A stretch of DNA of 64,000 nucleotides from Homalodisca vitripennis (GCF_021130785.1 NW_025777463.1:1-64000); one strand, 5' to 3'; numbered from the stretch's first letter, positions 36,135-49,832 are shown. Notes: generated by a model not told the origin, from the sequence alone. Numbers and translations are program-made.

Positions 36135-36350
36135 GTCACCACACCAGGTAAAACGGTATACAGTATAGTATGAATAAATCTAGGAACCCTTCCTAATAGA
36201 ACATAACTTGAGAATAGACACATAAAATAGGGAAATGTAAATATTCGATTCAACTGCAATAACAATTTTGGATTAATTTCCCATGAAAATGCTAAACACC
36301 AGAGAGAAACCCAAGCGACATTATTCGGTACGCAGATGTGGACGCAACGC
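35985..36350. repeat. Dispersed repeat family E, copy 2
   Basis: Counterpart of 31567-32020. A (CA)n run (36071-36133, interrupted once by CATA) has been inserted or expanded inside it. The minus frame 36026-36265 includes the CA array and is not a gene. Confidence 0.6.
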
Positions 36351-36386
36351 CTACATTAACTATATATATAATAATAGTAAACGATA

Positions 36387-36525
36387 AAAGAATAAGACTT
36401 TATATAATCCTTTAATATTTCGACTAATTATCGTTTTCCAAAAAGGATGCAAAAAAAAACTTGTATCCTTAATGAAAACGACAATTGGTCGAAATATTAA
36501 AGGATTGTACGAAGTCTTATTCTTT
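36387..36525. repeat. 139-bp imperfect inverted repeat (hairpin)
   Basis: Arms of about 64 bases face each other across a loop of roughly 10. The outer stem is AAAGAATAAGACTT with its complement; inside are ATCCTTTAATATTTCGAC and its complement, then the TCGTTTTC block. Only a few mismatches interrupt pairing. It could be a small foldback element or a transcribed hairpin. The sequence alone does not decide. Confidence 0.8.
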
Positions 36526-36568
36526 GATTGTTTAAAGAAGCCTCAGCGCATTTATTTTCTGCATAAAT

Positions 36569-36574
<6 letters not shown>

Positions 36575-36645
<71 letters not shown>

Positions 36646-36726
36646 GGAATTCTCGTAAAATATTTAGCAGTTACCTTTACTACAGTGATTTATTATTTTT
36701 CAATAAATGTTTTTCAAATAAATATG

Positions 36727-36757
<31 letters not shown>

Positions 36758-36858
36758 GGAATTCTCGTAAAATATTTAGCAGTTACCTTTACTACAGTGA
36801 TTTATAATTTTTCAATAAATGTTTTTCAAATAAATAGTTTTAGTATTATTCCTACAAC

Positions 36859-36914
<56 letters not shown>
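36575..36914. repeat. AT microsatellites with an 81-bp direct duplication
   Basis: Three TA-rich runs (36575-36643, 36732-36755, 36857-36914) separate two near-identical 81-bp blocks at 36644-36724 and 36756-36836 that start TAGGAATTCTCG. I see one internal mismatch (TTATTA against TTATAA). The period is 112 bp. TGTTGAATATAT (36725) also recurs inverted as ATATATTCAACA near 36908. Confidence 0.85.
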
Positions 36915-36918
<4 letters not shown>

Positions 36919-37069
36919 CATATTGGTAAGTTATATACGTATTATATTGTGAGTATAATGAAAAAAACACTGTCTACAAAGAATTTTAACTTTGATATTG
37001 ATAAATTCTAACAGCATAGAAGTATTTATTTACAGCTACAATGTAACTATTGAATGATGTCGTATGTAA

Positions 37070-37380
37070 GCTATTACGACGTGTCTGAATGTACGTAAAT
37101 GTTACTTGATTGCATAGTAACAAGCGACATTAGGCAGTATGTTACTATACAACGGACAGTGACCCATATTCAGACGTGAGCAATGATATTCAACCGGCCG
37201 ACAATTAATAGATGTTTTAGGTACGATTGTTTCCCATTAATAGCAATTTTTGTGAAACTTCTTTCTGAATATTATAATTTAACATTTAGGTTAATTTTAC
37301 AATGTTGTGACTGCAATACAATAATGATTGTAATTTTACGATATTAAACAATGTAACATTTAATAATATATTACTATTCA
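37070..37380. repeat. Dispersed repeat family D, copy 2
   Basis: Counterpart of 23443-23830, without the CA array. The exact shared core TTGCATAGTAACAAGCGACA lies near 37108. Confidence 0.6.
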
Positions 37381-40300
37381 TTAAGCTTATAAAGATGTTT
37401 AATAGTTTAGTTATTATTTTGTAAAAGAAATTAATTTTTTTCAAACTAATTTAACTTAAAAACAAACACGGTTTACATTATTTAAAATTAGGATTATTCT
37501 TGCAATGTTTCTCCTACCAATAAGATATCTTTATTAATAACAGTTTGTACCTAAATAAATTCAAAATTTCTTAAAATTGTAGATGAAATACTTATTCAAT
37601 GTTAATATCACGTTTTACACCACGTAAAACCGTCTCTGATTAATCTTTTTCAATTTATTTGTTAGGAAATAGTTTGGTAATTTAAAAATGTGTCAATGCA
37701 GTGCCCTGGAAAACAATATTTAATGTAATTAAATTTCGCATAACTATTTGGTAAAAACTAATACGGATGTTGTAAAAAATAACCTGTATATTTAAACGAT
37801 ATATAAAATAAAAATTGTATGCCTATGTATAGAAAAAAACTATTTAAAAAGTTCACATTCCTGCAAGGCACGAAATAATACCAGCTCGCCCGGTATTACT
37901 TTTGACTGTTACAAACGCAAATAGGGGGTTTTAATACAAAATACGTGGTATCTTGCATATTACGCATAAATAATATTAAATATAGTTTCATACATATACT
38001 GCAACTACACACCGCACTAGAAATAACCTATTACTTAAGCTACAACAAAGATGCCAAAAATGAATCTCAGAATTATTGCTTAAAATTATGAATAAAAATT
38101 ATGTTTAACTAAAAAAAAATTAAAGCATGCTATTACATTTAAGCTGGTTATATACAGTTTGATGCACCTCTTTTATTTTTACATATTATTTATACATATA
38201 CACTTAGGATAGTTATTTGTGTATTAAATGGCTCGGTTATAATGGCATTTATAAATTTGTGTACACAAAACAAAATTAAACTCAACTTTTATCTAACCAA
38301 TGTTTCATATAAAATTGATATTTTATAGTTAATTGCATTCTGGCAGTATCCTTTGGACAGATACCCTTGGCAGAGAAAAAATTGTGCAGCTCACGGATGA
38401 ATAAGGTCTAATAATGTTCGGCCAAACCCTATGGATGTCCATGATCGTAGAACCCGTTCATTGCACATACAAGGTTTTGATTCTTTCTCAAAGTATCGTG
38501 AACATCTTTAGGCCACATATGTTACTATGTCGAAAGATTTTACTTAATATGTTTCAAATTTATTTATTATGCGGTTTTACTTTGTCACCATATTTACCCA
38601 TAATACCAGTGTGAACATTCCATTGTGTGATATCCAACACCCTAAAGGTCAGTTTAGATACAGTCAAAGTCTATATATGTTAGTTTTTAAAATATAATGT
38701 GGATAGTCATATAGACAGGCTTTATTAAATTATAGCCTATAAATCAAACAATATAGTGTTGATTTTAATTTTAATTAACCACGAGAGAAGGGCAGTGACT
38801 TTAAGCGTTGCTAAGATAATTAAGAATTATGTTAATCTTTCCGTTCCTAAATGAATACGGATTTAACTGCTTTCCTCAATCTATATATTTAACGTCTCAC
38901 TGTTTAAAATACTGCCGGCGGATATAAAAGACCGTTAGTTATGTTTTAACTGCAATATTATTACCTAATTGACTTCTACCAATTAATTAGTGGCAATCTC
39001 TGTTGCCCTTCAGTCGTGTACTATTGTTTACAGTAACCTTCAGATGGTAAATTAGTAATTAACACCTAGAGTGAATTTCTTAATAAACTGAACGACGTAT
39101 AAATATATCTTCAACAAACATATCTCATTCTTTCCATACTATAATATGTTTTCTTAAAAAGTAGATATTTTAGTTTAGAGTCTTCTTAAAGGCTTCGTGA
39201 ATCGATAGAAAATTTGTTTGGCTTTTTAAGCGTTTTTATAAAATTGTATAGCAGTATTAAAAGTTACGTCTATGCATACAGTTTTGTAGGGATTTTTAAA
39301 GATGTAAACATGAGATAGGATAACGAAAATTAATAATTACTTATAATTTCTTCAATGATATGTAGTAGATTAAATATTATTATACTTCAAATGAGGGACT
39401 ATAAAAAGCTTTATGTAAAAAATAAATGTTTGCTCATAATATTTATTAATTTCTAATTAATATTTTATTTAAGTTTCTTTACGAACTTATCTGTTAAAAA
39501 ATTGAAATTGGTATGTAATTTTTTTACTTTCTTTACGACCTTTTATATTTTTAAAGCTAAACAATAGGCTACTTTATTTATTGATTTCATATATGCCGTG
39601 ATCATATATCTTATGTACATCTATAGACGATAATTTATAACTGTTCATAATTTGGTAAGTATAGTTTTGTCATTTTCATTCCTGGTTTTGTGTCAGTTGT
39701 AATTGCCTGGATTATAAAAATTCTTTCGCCCATTCTCACACTCTTGTAGTATAATCTAAACATTAAATTTGGAATATTTTAGTAATTTTAAAGAACAAGT
39801 GTCATTACGACAACATATAATCTTAATGCATTTTTGATTCACCGATTACCTCATACATTAGAGGATTTAAATAACAGTACATTGTACGAATATATTCAAA
39901 ATAAATGATATTTAATATTGACACACCACCAAAAATAGTGTAATCAAAGTACAATAGTGCATATGACTTCATGAGATTTAGCTGATCTTCAGCAAAAGCA
40001 TTTGTACATTCATCATATAAACTTGATGACAATGATAGAATCGCAGAATAAACAACGAAACTATTACAATCATATAAAATTAAAACTTTGACACATCTAA
40101 ACTAACGAAATAAATAATACAAGTATACTTGAAATTTTACATTATACCTTAGAAACCGTGTACTAACTATCAATAACTTCATATATAGACGACATTTCAA
40201 TGACAATTAATTTATAGATGAACTAGTTGAGGTCTATGATATTCATCCATGGGATTTGGCCGACCATCAATAAAGCTAACCACTCGGTGGGCTGAGACAG

Positions 40301-41639
40301 CTTCTATTTTCTCTGCCCGGTGATGTAGAAATTCTTTTTCGGTACGATTAGCGATTTTTATGTCTCTCTCCAGGATAAATCAAGAATGAAATGATCAATT
40401 TACTTGAACTATTGCATGATACTTCTGAGGCTCCGTTTACGCACCACGTGATGTAGCGTACCCCTCATTCAGGAGGGATGGTCACCTCACAATAAGTACT
40501 TACTAAGACTTAGGTAACGAGGCAAGATACAACATGTATGGAGAATCGCAGTGTCACTTAAGTACATAAACAATGTGTAACATAGCATGAAATTGAATGT
40601 GTTGCACAATAGTTAAATGTTTACAGGAACTTGAAAATAATCTATAATATTATACTTTTATATATTATGTTAAAAGAACATGAAGTACTAAAGGATTTAA
40701 CTTGTATATATCTTGCAAGAAATTACGATATTATAAAGTCTGAAAAATATATAAATGTTGGCTATATATATGATATACTGAATTTTCTTATATTAATAAT
40801 GTAGAAGCCAAGAGCTAATTTGAATGATATAAGGACATAATCTGATCTTTCTTTACAAATATATTCCTTTGAATTTTTAACCTTTTGCATTTAAAACATA
40901 TCATCAAAAATCTACATAAATGTTAAATCAACATCTGCCAACTATCTAGACTAACATTGCTGGATTACAGTTTGATTATTTACTTGTCTTGGTAAACAGA
41001 ACTATTGCGTGTATGCCTAATAATCAGTTTTAAGCGTTCTAGGCAAATAAAAATGTTATATGAACAAATACAGTTTGTTATGGTTAACTCTTTAAATATC
41101 TTCCCATTTCAACCTCTACAAAATTAATTAATAAAAAAAATAAATTAATAAATTTTATTTTAAGAAAAACAGGTTGTGTGTTCGTACAGTGCAAATATTT
41201 TCTAGCCTCAATTCTTTAACAAAAACGTTTATATTTATTTTCTACGTGATAAAGTGAAAACCAATATAATATAACTTGAAATTTATCTCGTATTCTACGC
41301 ATAAAACAATACAATGGACCGAATGAGATCTGCACCTGTCCGTCACCACACAATACAACAGTCTAAACCAACTTGCTATAAAGGGATATGGCGTAGAGAG
41401 GTTGAGGGCGATAACCTTGGTACAACCAAAATAGATTTGCAAACAAAGGAGCATAGGGAGGGGCATGGAGTACATTAATCTCCACTGGACTGTTGCATCA
41501 AGCATGTCTTACTAGCTGTACTGTATTACTACCATACCGTAGTAATCGTGCACATATTTCGTATTGTTTGATAATGGAAATATATATGATAAAATTTTCT
41601 TTGAGTACAATATTATTAAACATTCTTTTAATTAATGCA
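37381..41639. other. Mostly AT-rich DNA, no gene seen
   Basis: A less AT-rich patch at about 40215-40500 and another at 41310-41510 have no recognisable domain on either strand. The minus frames at 39823-40032 and 41242-41505 are short and unassigned. Confidence 0.45.
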
Positions 41640-43090
41640 TTTTTCCACTAATATTATAAATGCGAAAGTTTGAATGTTTGGATATTTGGATGTTTCGATG
41701 TTTCGAGGTTTGTCCTCGAATCACGCTGAAACTGCTATACGGATTGTGCTGAAATTTGGAACAGGTATGGCTTTTGATCTGAATTAACATTTAGAGTGAT
41801 TTTTACCACCCATACCACATTCATTTGACCAAATAAAGTCGAATTCGTATTGAAAAATTAGTTTGTTTATATTCGAATAAGGACGAAACGTATATTGATA
41901 TCTGTTGACATCTATAATTCGACAAACTTTCTGAAACATCTGTTTACATTTGAATTTTATTAAAAATAAGTAAACAGTGCTTGATCGGTAGTGTAATGCA
42001 GATAGTAAATAAAACATTACTATATAAATTTTACTCCAGATTTGGCCAGTGACGAATTAAATGTATTAAATACTGTTATAAAACTAACCTTAATGAACCA
42101 AGTTATGAATGTTTTCTCATAAATTACTTTAAACTGGTGGGCTTCCTTGACATTATGATATTACGTTTTAACAATGGCTTACGGAAAAACAGAGGAATGA
42201 ATACTAACATATACCTTAACGATTAATTCTTTCCCATGTCCAAAAAACAAGTGTAACGCAAAATTTAATAACGATTATTTTGGAATGTTTCATAACCTTA
42301 ATAAGGATTCCCCCCTTTATACCTGAAGTACATAAGAAGCAGGTAGGATTTCCCCCTAGTTCGTAATAGGCTTTTCATTCGTAGCAAACTTAACTATGCC
42401 AACACGATTTTAATCTAAATAGATTTCCGAGAACTATATAATCGAACGTATATAGTATTTTAATCGAGGCAATATGGCAAGCTAACCTGTGACATAGTAG
42501 GTAAGAGAATTTAAACGGTCGTAAGTTGGCACTTTTTAACCGAAGTAGGCATCTCGGTCCTATGTAAGTATATATATAATTTTTCTTCGTCAGAACAACA
42601 AGGCAAACTCTACTATGGTACTGGAAATATCTTAGACCTGAAATATGTGACAAGGACTGGGAATATACGCTTTTTAAACAAAGTAAGTTTCCGAAACCTG
42701 TGTGTTCCGAGATTTGTGTTTTCGTGATCGGTATTACAAGGCAGATTCAGCTGTAACGTTATGTATATGTATGATTAAATAGAACCAGAAATGCTCCTAC
42801 TCGTGTCAAAAATAATATAAGAAATAAGTTTTTTAATATAATAAAAAATAATATAATTATTATTATAATATAATAATATTATATTATAAATAATATAATA
42901 ATATAATATAAATAAATAATAACTCTGATACTATTTACCACGAACTTAAATAATATCTACCTGATGTATGCCTACTTATGTTTTTAAAATGTTTGTAGGA
43001 CTCCCATCATATTACATCATTATTGCTTTTTATTAGGACTTTGGTTCTAAAAATTGCGTACGAAGCCGCGGGTAACAGGTAGTATATTCT
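41640..43090 (+). mobile_element. Helitron-like or related interspersed repeat
   Basis: The left end is CTAATATTATAAATGCGAAA, followed by TTTG-rich tandem words, AATCACGCTGAAACTGC and GTGCTGAAATTTGGAACAGG. The right end is CGAAGCCGCGGGTAACAGG then TAGTA. This start and finish pair is widespread in arthropod genomes and resembles a Helitron with its terminal hairpin. The interior has no Rep/helicase and includes a low-complexity AT patch (42836-42925). The 1.45-kb span may combine two partial copies. Confidence 0.45.
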
Positions 43091-46000
43091 TATAAATAAA
43101 TTTGTGGCGTACGTATCATTTTATATAAAACCTCTTGTCAGGTGTTAAGGTTAGGTAAGTCCGACTATACTTTGAGAATATCGCGAATTTCAGGTGCTAA
43201 AATATTAAAAGACAAAAACTAGTCAGAATATCTGAAATATAATTCGCCAAATCAATATTTGCGTGCAGGTTTCTCTCATATTGTATGGAAAATTTCAAGT
43301 GTATAATTAGTTTAATAGGCTTTATGCGATACTACAACAAATATTATAATGACACACGATTAAAAAAATTTGTTTACAAGCTTATTTAATCAGGGATGTC
43401 ACTGTTATATATTAAGTGGATACAAGACAATAATTAGAGTTAAAATGCACCATCATCAAACTATACAGAAATCAAGATTCATGAAAAATCTCAAGTCTCC
43501 AGGTTACCCTCCCCTCAAGAAATACGTTTCACTAAAATTCATCCAATGACGTACTATTGTTGTTTATGAGATTTACATCTCTTTTAAGAGACCAGGAGAG
43601 TATATATGGACCTTTACTTATAATTCCTAAACTATCATACACTCAAATAATGGTTCTTGACAAAACTCCTCACACGAAGTACTAAGATGTTTTTAAAACT
43701 ACTATTTTGCACCAGACTACATTTTGCAGTTAAAAGTCACTTAATACAATAAAATGATTAGAGATGTCAATATTTTTTGTTATCCAAGGTGGCCAAACAT
43801 GTTTCTTTCTATACGGCTACAGGATTTTAAAATATGTTTTATCAATACAGAAGTATATATAACAAATATGAACAGTGTTTCCTAGAGTAAGAGAAACAAA
43901 ACTACTGATAGTGTAAACAGAAAATACAGCTATCGTCTATACCGTCACGTGGATGTTATTTTGGAAGGAAATATATGTTTGCTAAATAATAAATGGATCT
44001 CATACCAAAGAAAACACAATATAACGAGAAATGTTTGTTTACTGAACTGGAAGGTAAATAAGGAAAGATTTCAAAAACTTTGCGTCATCAGATAGTTCAA
44101 GTGAAAAACGTGGCGCGTGAGTTTAGACATCCTAAAACTTGAACTTGGGAAACGTTTATGACCGCCCTTGTGTTGTTACTTGTCCAAGCAAGTGGCATGA
44201 AAAATGGGCGTGGATAACAGATTTAGCTGATCACAGTAGTATATGTGCAGCGATAGTTGATAAGTTCATTATATAAGTGCTTCCATTATAAACCTTGGAG
44301 GAAGTATGTACATGATAAGTAAACAAAACACGAATTAATCGGTTAAAAACAACTTCACAAGTATTTCATGATTATAATAGGCCAACATGACAGACTCGGC
44401 ATACCAACAACTGCGTTGAAAATGTTTACAAAAATGTATTTTAAGACACTGACAGCATCCTGAGTTCTCGAAGAAATACGTACATAGCTCTGATATCAGT
44501 TGTCGCTACTATGTAGTTTAGTGCTTGGCTCACAGCAATAAATTATATTCTTGTTTCTACACTAAAACAGAACAGAAGTAGGTACTTGTGATCTACTTAG
44601 TTGCTTTCTTATTACAGCCCATCTCAACTTGCTTTTGTTGCTTATCATAAATACAAGTATATATACTACATTTTCAATTTGCTTTATAGGCAGTAATGTT
44701 GAATAAATTAAAATATTTATTTCCTAAATGCGTAATGTTTTAAATTCAAAAATGACGAATTCTTGGATTGAGCGCTTTTTTCAGTTTCAACAATTCAAAT
44801 GTATATAAAATAGTAATTTCAATGTCCATAATTATCTTAAAATTGATAGAGCAGAAAAGGAACACTTAAATATTAGTAAATGGATAAAATTTGTTTCAAA
44901 AATAAATTTAAATATATTAAATTGTTCTTTATTAAAATTTATGTCCTATATGATCCTAAATATGAATAAAAGCTTTGGTTACAAATGATGAAAAGAATAG
45001 GGATAAGATAGCATACTGATTGTAAGTATATAGATAACTTACAATTAGGTATAGATTACATCAAAAAATTTTCTGTATTAATTAGGATTATATGTTTGCA
45101 AAGTTGCCTTATTGACTTTAACATTCAACAACGACTAGCAGTATGTAGAATAGTTACATAAGTTTACTTAGAAGTGAATTCATGCTGTGGATACTGTAAG
45201 TTCAAGGGGAGGATGTAAGTTATTCATGTGAAAAAATGGGAAGTAACTGCAAACCAACGCTGAGGTAAATTACGCCAGTGACCCACATACGTTCACTCGT
45301 TAACGGTCTCGTTCTTTTTGTGTGCTAGCTTATACTAAGTGCATTATCTCTTAACTAACCGACAATTGTAATTTTCAACACTTTCCGGTTTACCCAGGGA
45401 ATGTAGAGCGCTGATTTAGTACAGTGTTGTAGGTCAAATATTAATTACACGTCCGCAGCATCTCCAGGAATGTGGGTTTTAAAACTGTTTTACAAGTCTG
45501 TGAAAATTCTTCGTCAATTACGATGCCCTTCGTGCACCGACACTTTTATACTATTCAAATTTATAAATTGAAATAGATAAATAATATTGATATGAAATCA
45601 TTGCTTTGTATTGATCACATTTCCAACAAATCCTAAGAAGAGAACAAGGTCCTTTGTTCTAAAATTATAAGATTTGTGGTTATGGGCTACCTCCTGACAA
45701 CCCATTAGAGGGGTGACAGCCACTAATTTATGTCACCTTGGATTTGTTGAAGAGGAGGGGAAGAGGAACAATATTATACTCTTTCCAGCCTCTTGTAGTA
45801 AAAGTTGACCGGATAGCCTGGGGAAGACTGTACTTATAAATGCATATGTATAAATCTTTAACAATATGTTAGCCACACCAACTATAACAGCCCACTTCCA
45901 CAGAAAATATGACCTATCATCAGCTATGGTAATCCCAATAACTCAGCATTTGCGGTTAATGATTGTCAATCTTGGACACCTATTCAGTTGGTAAGATTTT

Positions 46001-48068
46001 AGGTACACAGGGGCTTTTGCTGTACCCAGTGTAAGTTCTATTGGTATAAACCAGTTTGATATGAACCCTTCTAAGACTAAAAGAGATGGATTTTGTATTA
46101 ACAGCTTCAGAAGTGACTAGACGCAGAAAATCGGGGTAATTTGGAGGATCCTTCAAAGTTGTCACGGTTCAGAACAGGATATTTAATTTTACGGTAAGAT
46201 AGTATAACTTATAAAAAATATAAGGCTGGATAAATAAAATTAAACGATAATATAAAATCTATTAATTCATTCAGTTCAGTCTAGTTTGACATGGTTAGTA
46301 CGTTCTGTATTTGTTTAAAAACTAATGTTAACTATGTTTTATCAACAGAAATCCGAGTAGTGGGAAAATCCAGCTTACAGTAGAGGTGGTTTTTCACAAG
46401 GGAAATTAATTAGCAAGTTAAATTACCAGATCGTAGTAGATATCTCTGCATATACAATGTGCACTAAACATGGATTGGTTTAAGGTTTTTGAATAATTTA
46501 ATTGCACGTGCAAGTTAAGGATATCTGTGTCTTTTTTCAGACCACACCAAGTAACTCAAACTTCTTTATAGATTATAAAACTTTTGATATGTAAATATCC
46601 TTTCAGACATTCGTGATCAGGCTCTCTAGAATGGTATCTATGACGAGAGGACAAGCACCTCACGTTATCAGTGATGGTACTTATCAGTGCGGGACAGCAA
46701 CCAGTGGTTGGAGTAGTAGGAGAGAAGATAATATAGGAACACTTCCCGGGTAACTAATGGTGTTGAATCAAAGGCAAATTATGATTATACAGAAAATAAA
46801 CACTCGTTAATAATAATTAGAGTTTTTTAGAAGGCAAGTTAGAAAATTGTTAAGTTATAATAATTGAACTAATGCTAAGGCGTGAATATGTATTTCAGAC
46901 CGACTCTGGAATACAATCAAAACCTACCGATGCTTAGCTTTTCTTAAATAAAATCTGAAAGATATTCTCAAAGTTGGCTACCGAACATGCCTTTCCCAAA
47001 CTCGTGTCGTTGTCTGTGTATGATTATGTTCGATTAAGCGATAAATCTTGACAGATAAGCAGCATAGACTTGAAACTTTTGTACTACGAGAACTAAAATC
47101 AAATATATAAATCTTGAAAATATAAATCTATAATTTTAAATTGATTTTATGATGGTAACGAGAACGTCGTAGAATGATAAAAATATGTAAATAAATTTAG
47201 ATCACATCTTTTATCAAAATACATACATTTTCGATCTGCGGCTTATATAATACAGGCATAGACTCGTGACCTCCAATAATACCTTTACAGCACGGTTGTT
47301 TATGTAAAACAGTTTATACAACTAGTTTCTGTAGTTTATATTCAAATTTGTTAATAAATTAGTCTTTTAAAAACTTACGAATTTCAAAACTTTTTTAGTA
47401 AATGTTTATACCGTAGTTCAAGGGCAGGTATACAATAATAAATAGCTCATCGACTTTCAGGACTGATAACATCAATTTATTATAACGCACAGATATACGA
47501 TACTTAGTTTATGTTACAGGACGAGTAATTTTGATGGAAGTTTTAAATGACGGAGCGTTATTTACAAAAAAAACTGTCCTAATAGTCCTAATCCTGAACA
47601 CTTCCTGTCTAGCATTGTAAAATACCCATATAATTTTCTGCATAACAATACTTACCCTTCTACTGAATAATGAATCTAGGTTCCACAGATAAACATGAAC
47701 TGATGTTTTATAGAAAATATGACCACCACGAAATTATGAAAAAGAAGGGACAACCTTTGTGAAATTTTGTCAACCAAAGCAAACTTAAACTAATTAGCTT
47801 TAATCCAAGTCATTAATTAATAAAAATCGCTAATTTAGCAGAAGGTTTAAGCATATTTAAACACTACTGGCATTAATTATTAAAAACAAAATGGTAAGAA
47901 CTTGATTAAATGATCAGTAATGACATAGTAAATTCTATTTATTAGGTAAAATGGATTTTTGGCTTAATCAGTATTAGAGTCCGCAAATTAAGTACGTATG
48001 GACAGAGCTCAAGAGATTGAATTACAGAGAGAAGTGGATTACTTGATATGTATTAAATACTTTTAATA
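43091..48068. other. AT-rich DNA, no gene seen
   Basis: Less AT-rich patches at 44080-44300, 45640-45800, 45980-46165 and 46600-46745 carry no recognisable domain. The minus frame of 61 codons at 45980-46165 is unassigned. A TGTCGTTGTCTGTGTATG stretch at about 47010 may be another fragment of the repeat noted near 4690-4960. Confidence 0.45.
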
Positions 48069-48072
48069 TTAA
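48069..48072. repeat. piggyBac target site TTAA, left
   Basis: TTAA directly before the terminal CCC; matched at 49865-49868. Confidence 0.93.
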
Positions 48073-48088
48073 CCCATTAAAGCCCAAA
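48073..48088. repeat. piggyBac left terminal inverted repeat
   Basis: CCCATTAAAGCCCAAA, a perfect inverted match to 49849-49864. Confidence 0.95.
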
Positions 48089-48206
48089 ACTTTTTTTTTC
48101 TCAAAATACTTTATTCACTATAAAAAATCAATTATTCCTTATCTAATTTACACTAATATGACAAAAAAAATATTTATTTTAAACATTTTGGTACTTTTTT
48201 TATCAT

Positions 48207-48222
48207 GGGTCGTTAACGACCC
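48207..48222. repeat. Internal palindrome, copy 1
   Basis: GGGTCGTTAACGACCC is a perfect 16-bp palindrome. Related copies are at 49491-49506 and 49833-49848. The flank GTTGGGA is also shared, inverted, with the second copy. Confidence 0.85.
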
Positions 48223-48317
48223 GTTGGGAGTAAGGCCTTAGTAAAACACAATAAAGTGTATATAGTGGAAACTTTATTTACAAACACATTTGAAAGACAT
48301 GTTTATTACACAAATGA

Positions 48318-49290
48318 TTACTCTTTGTAGAAATCTGCAAAACAGGTATCATGCAGTGGGACCTCAAATCGTTTGCACGCTTTTACACTTTTATTTTTAC
48401 ATAAAACACACCTTCTTCTACTTTGACCTGTCACTATAAAATTACCTCCATGGTCACTACGGAGTGGGATTGAAGCTCTCTTCAGTGCTGTTGTAGGGCC
48501 AGTTGCTTTAGGAGCGCGTCCAAATTTTTGAAGTAAAGCCTGGACCACACTTCTTCGGAAACTGAGACTTTCCAAAGTAACTCCTTGAGAGCGATCCAGA
48601 AACCAAGAGTTGCTCATCACAACATCAAAAAGCCAGAGAACGATTGGGATATACCTCCGTTTTCCATGAATGCCTATTCTGTAGTTCGATATATTATTGT
48701 CCATTAGATCGACACCTCCCATATTCCTGTTGTATTGCGCAATAAGATATGGCTGAGGAATGGAAACTTTCTTTCTTTCTGTCACTGAATATCTGAATAT
48801 CTCACACTGAAGGGGTACCTCTCTTCTGAACTCTAAGTCTCCTTTTTCCCAGTTTCGAACGGGGTTCATCTTTTTATTGGGTGCAGGCTTTTCCCGGCTT
48901 ACTCCCCACTTTTTAAATTTAGACTCTTCATGTGTGGCATTCGAAACGGGTTTCCTCTTTCCAGTAGCTTTAGAATGTGTAGCTATTTGTAAATTATTAC
49001 CTCTGTCTTCAACGCGTACGTCACTAAGATCACTACGTTGATAAACTAGATCACCTGGTGTATCTTCATCGTTTTCAATTCCTTCAAATCGAATCTCTGT
49101 CTAGGCTTGGAGCTGACGACGGCACACTCGGTCTGGGTCATTAGAATCTTCCTCTCCAGATTCTTCATCTGTGATATTGTGAGGGTCATCATTGTCGGGA
49201 GGACTTATATAGATATCAGCTGCGGTATATTCTGATGCAGTGTCTTTCAAGGTTTCTAAGATCTCAGCTAGCATAAGCGGACTGTCAATC
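48318..49290 (-). pseudogene. piggyBac transposase remnant, exon 2
   Basis: One continuous frame on the minus strand apart from a TAG at 49101-49103 (codon 70 of the spliced product). The N-terminal part is acidic (DIYISPPDNDDPH, DEESGEED), as usual for PGBD-type transposases. The C-terminal part has QPYLIAQYNRNMGGVDLMD, whose GGVD is the block of the third catalytic aspartate, then a basic region and a cysteine-rich end (C154, C157, C165, H173, C176 counted from 48869) that in this family binds the terminal repeats. Blocks with the first two catalytic aspartates are absent. The spliced length is about 330 codons, well below the family's usual 500-600. AATAAA sites follow at 48302-48307 and 48273-48278. 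Confidence 0.88.
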
Positions 49291-49647
49291 CTGAAATAAC
49301 CCAAAAGTTAAAAATAAAATAAAAATTTCTTGTTAAAAAAGCAGACAACATAAATGTTAATAATGTTTTTATGTATAATGTGTATACATATTGATTTCAA
49401 TTTACCACCGTGCGCTTTTTACTTACAAACTTGAAAAAAGATTCAATGCTAGGTTTGAGGTTTGGCCTATGCTTTGGGCTTGGTCCCAACGGGTCGTTTT
49501 CGACCCACTAATAGTTTGTCATGTAATAGTAAAAAGTCAGTAAGTTTCGTGAATCTCACTAATAAACATTTTGTTTACTACATATATTGATAGTAATATT
49601 CACTTATTAGATATATTTTAAAAGGACATGGTATGTATAAAACTAAC
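49291..49647 (-). other. Intron of the piggyBac transposase remnant
   Basis: 357 bp. The donor is CACAG then GTTAGT, the acceptor is GGTTATTTCAG then GATTGAC. Splicing joins a split arginine codon (AG plus G) and keeps the frame into exon 2. Without splicing, the exon 2 frame has no ATG at its start. The second palindrome lies inside. Confidence 0.7.
49491..49506. repeat. Internal palindrome, copy 2
   Basis: GGGTCGTTTTCGACCC, with a 23-bp subterminal segment that is an inverted copy of 48207-48229 with two mismatches. Confidence 0.8.
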
Positions 49648-49667
49648 CTGTGAAGTGGAGCAGACAT
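49648..49667 (-). pseudogene. piggyBac transposase remnant, exon 1
   Basis: Twenty bases on the minus strand from ATG at 49667-49665, reading MSAPLH and the first two bases of the next codon, then a GT splice donor. A very short first exon is inferred from the splice sites and frame. No transcript evidence is available. Confidence 0.6.
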
Positions 49668-49832
49668 GATGTATGGTGCAACTCTCAATGTAGCAGACTG
49701 CGATTAGTAGTAAGGTTGGAGGAAGAGGCCCCAAACCTTTTCTCAAGGTCAATAGACTAGTACACTCTCAGACAAGAACATCACAGAAAGAATAGTACGC
49801 TTTACTACAAAATGGTTTACACTTATTTAGAT

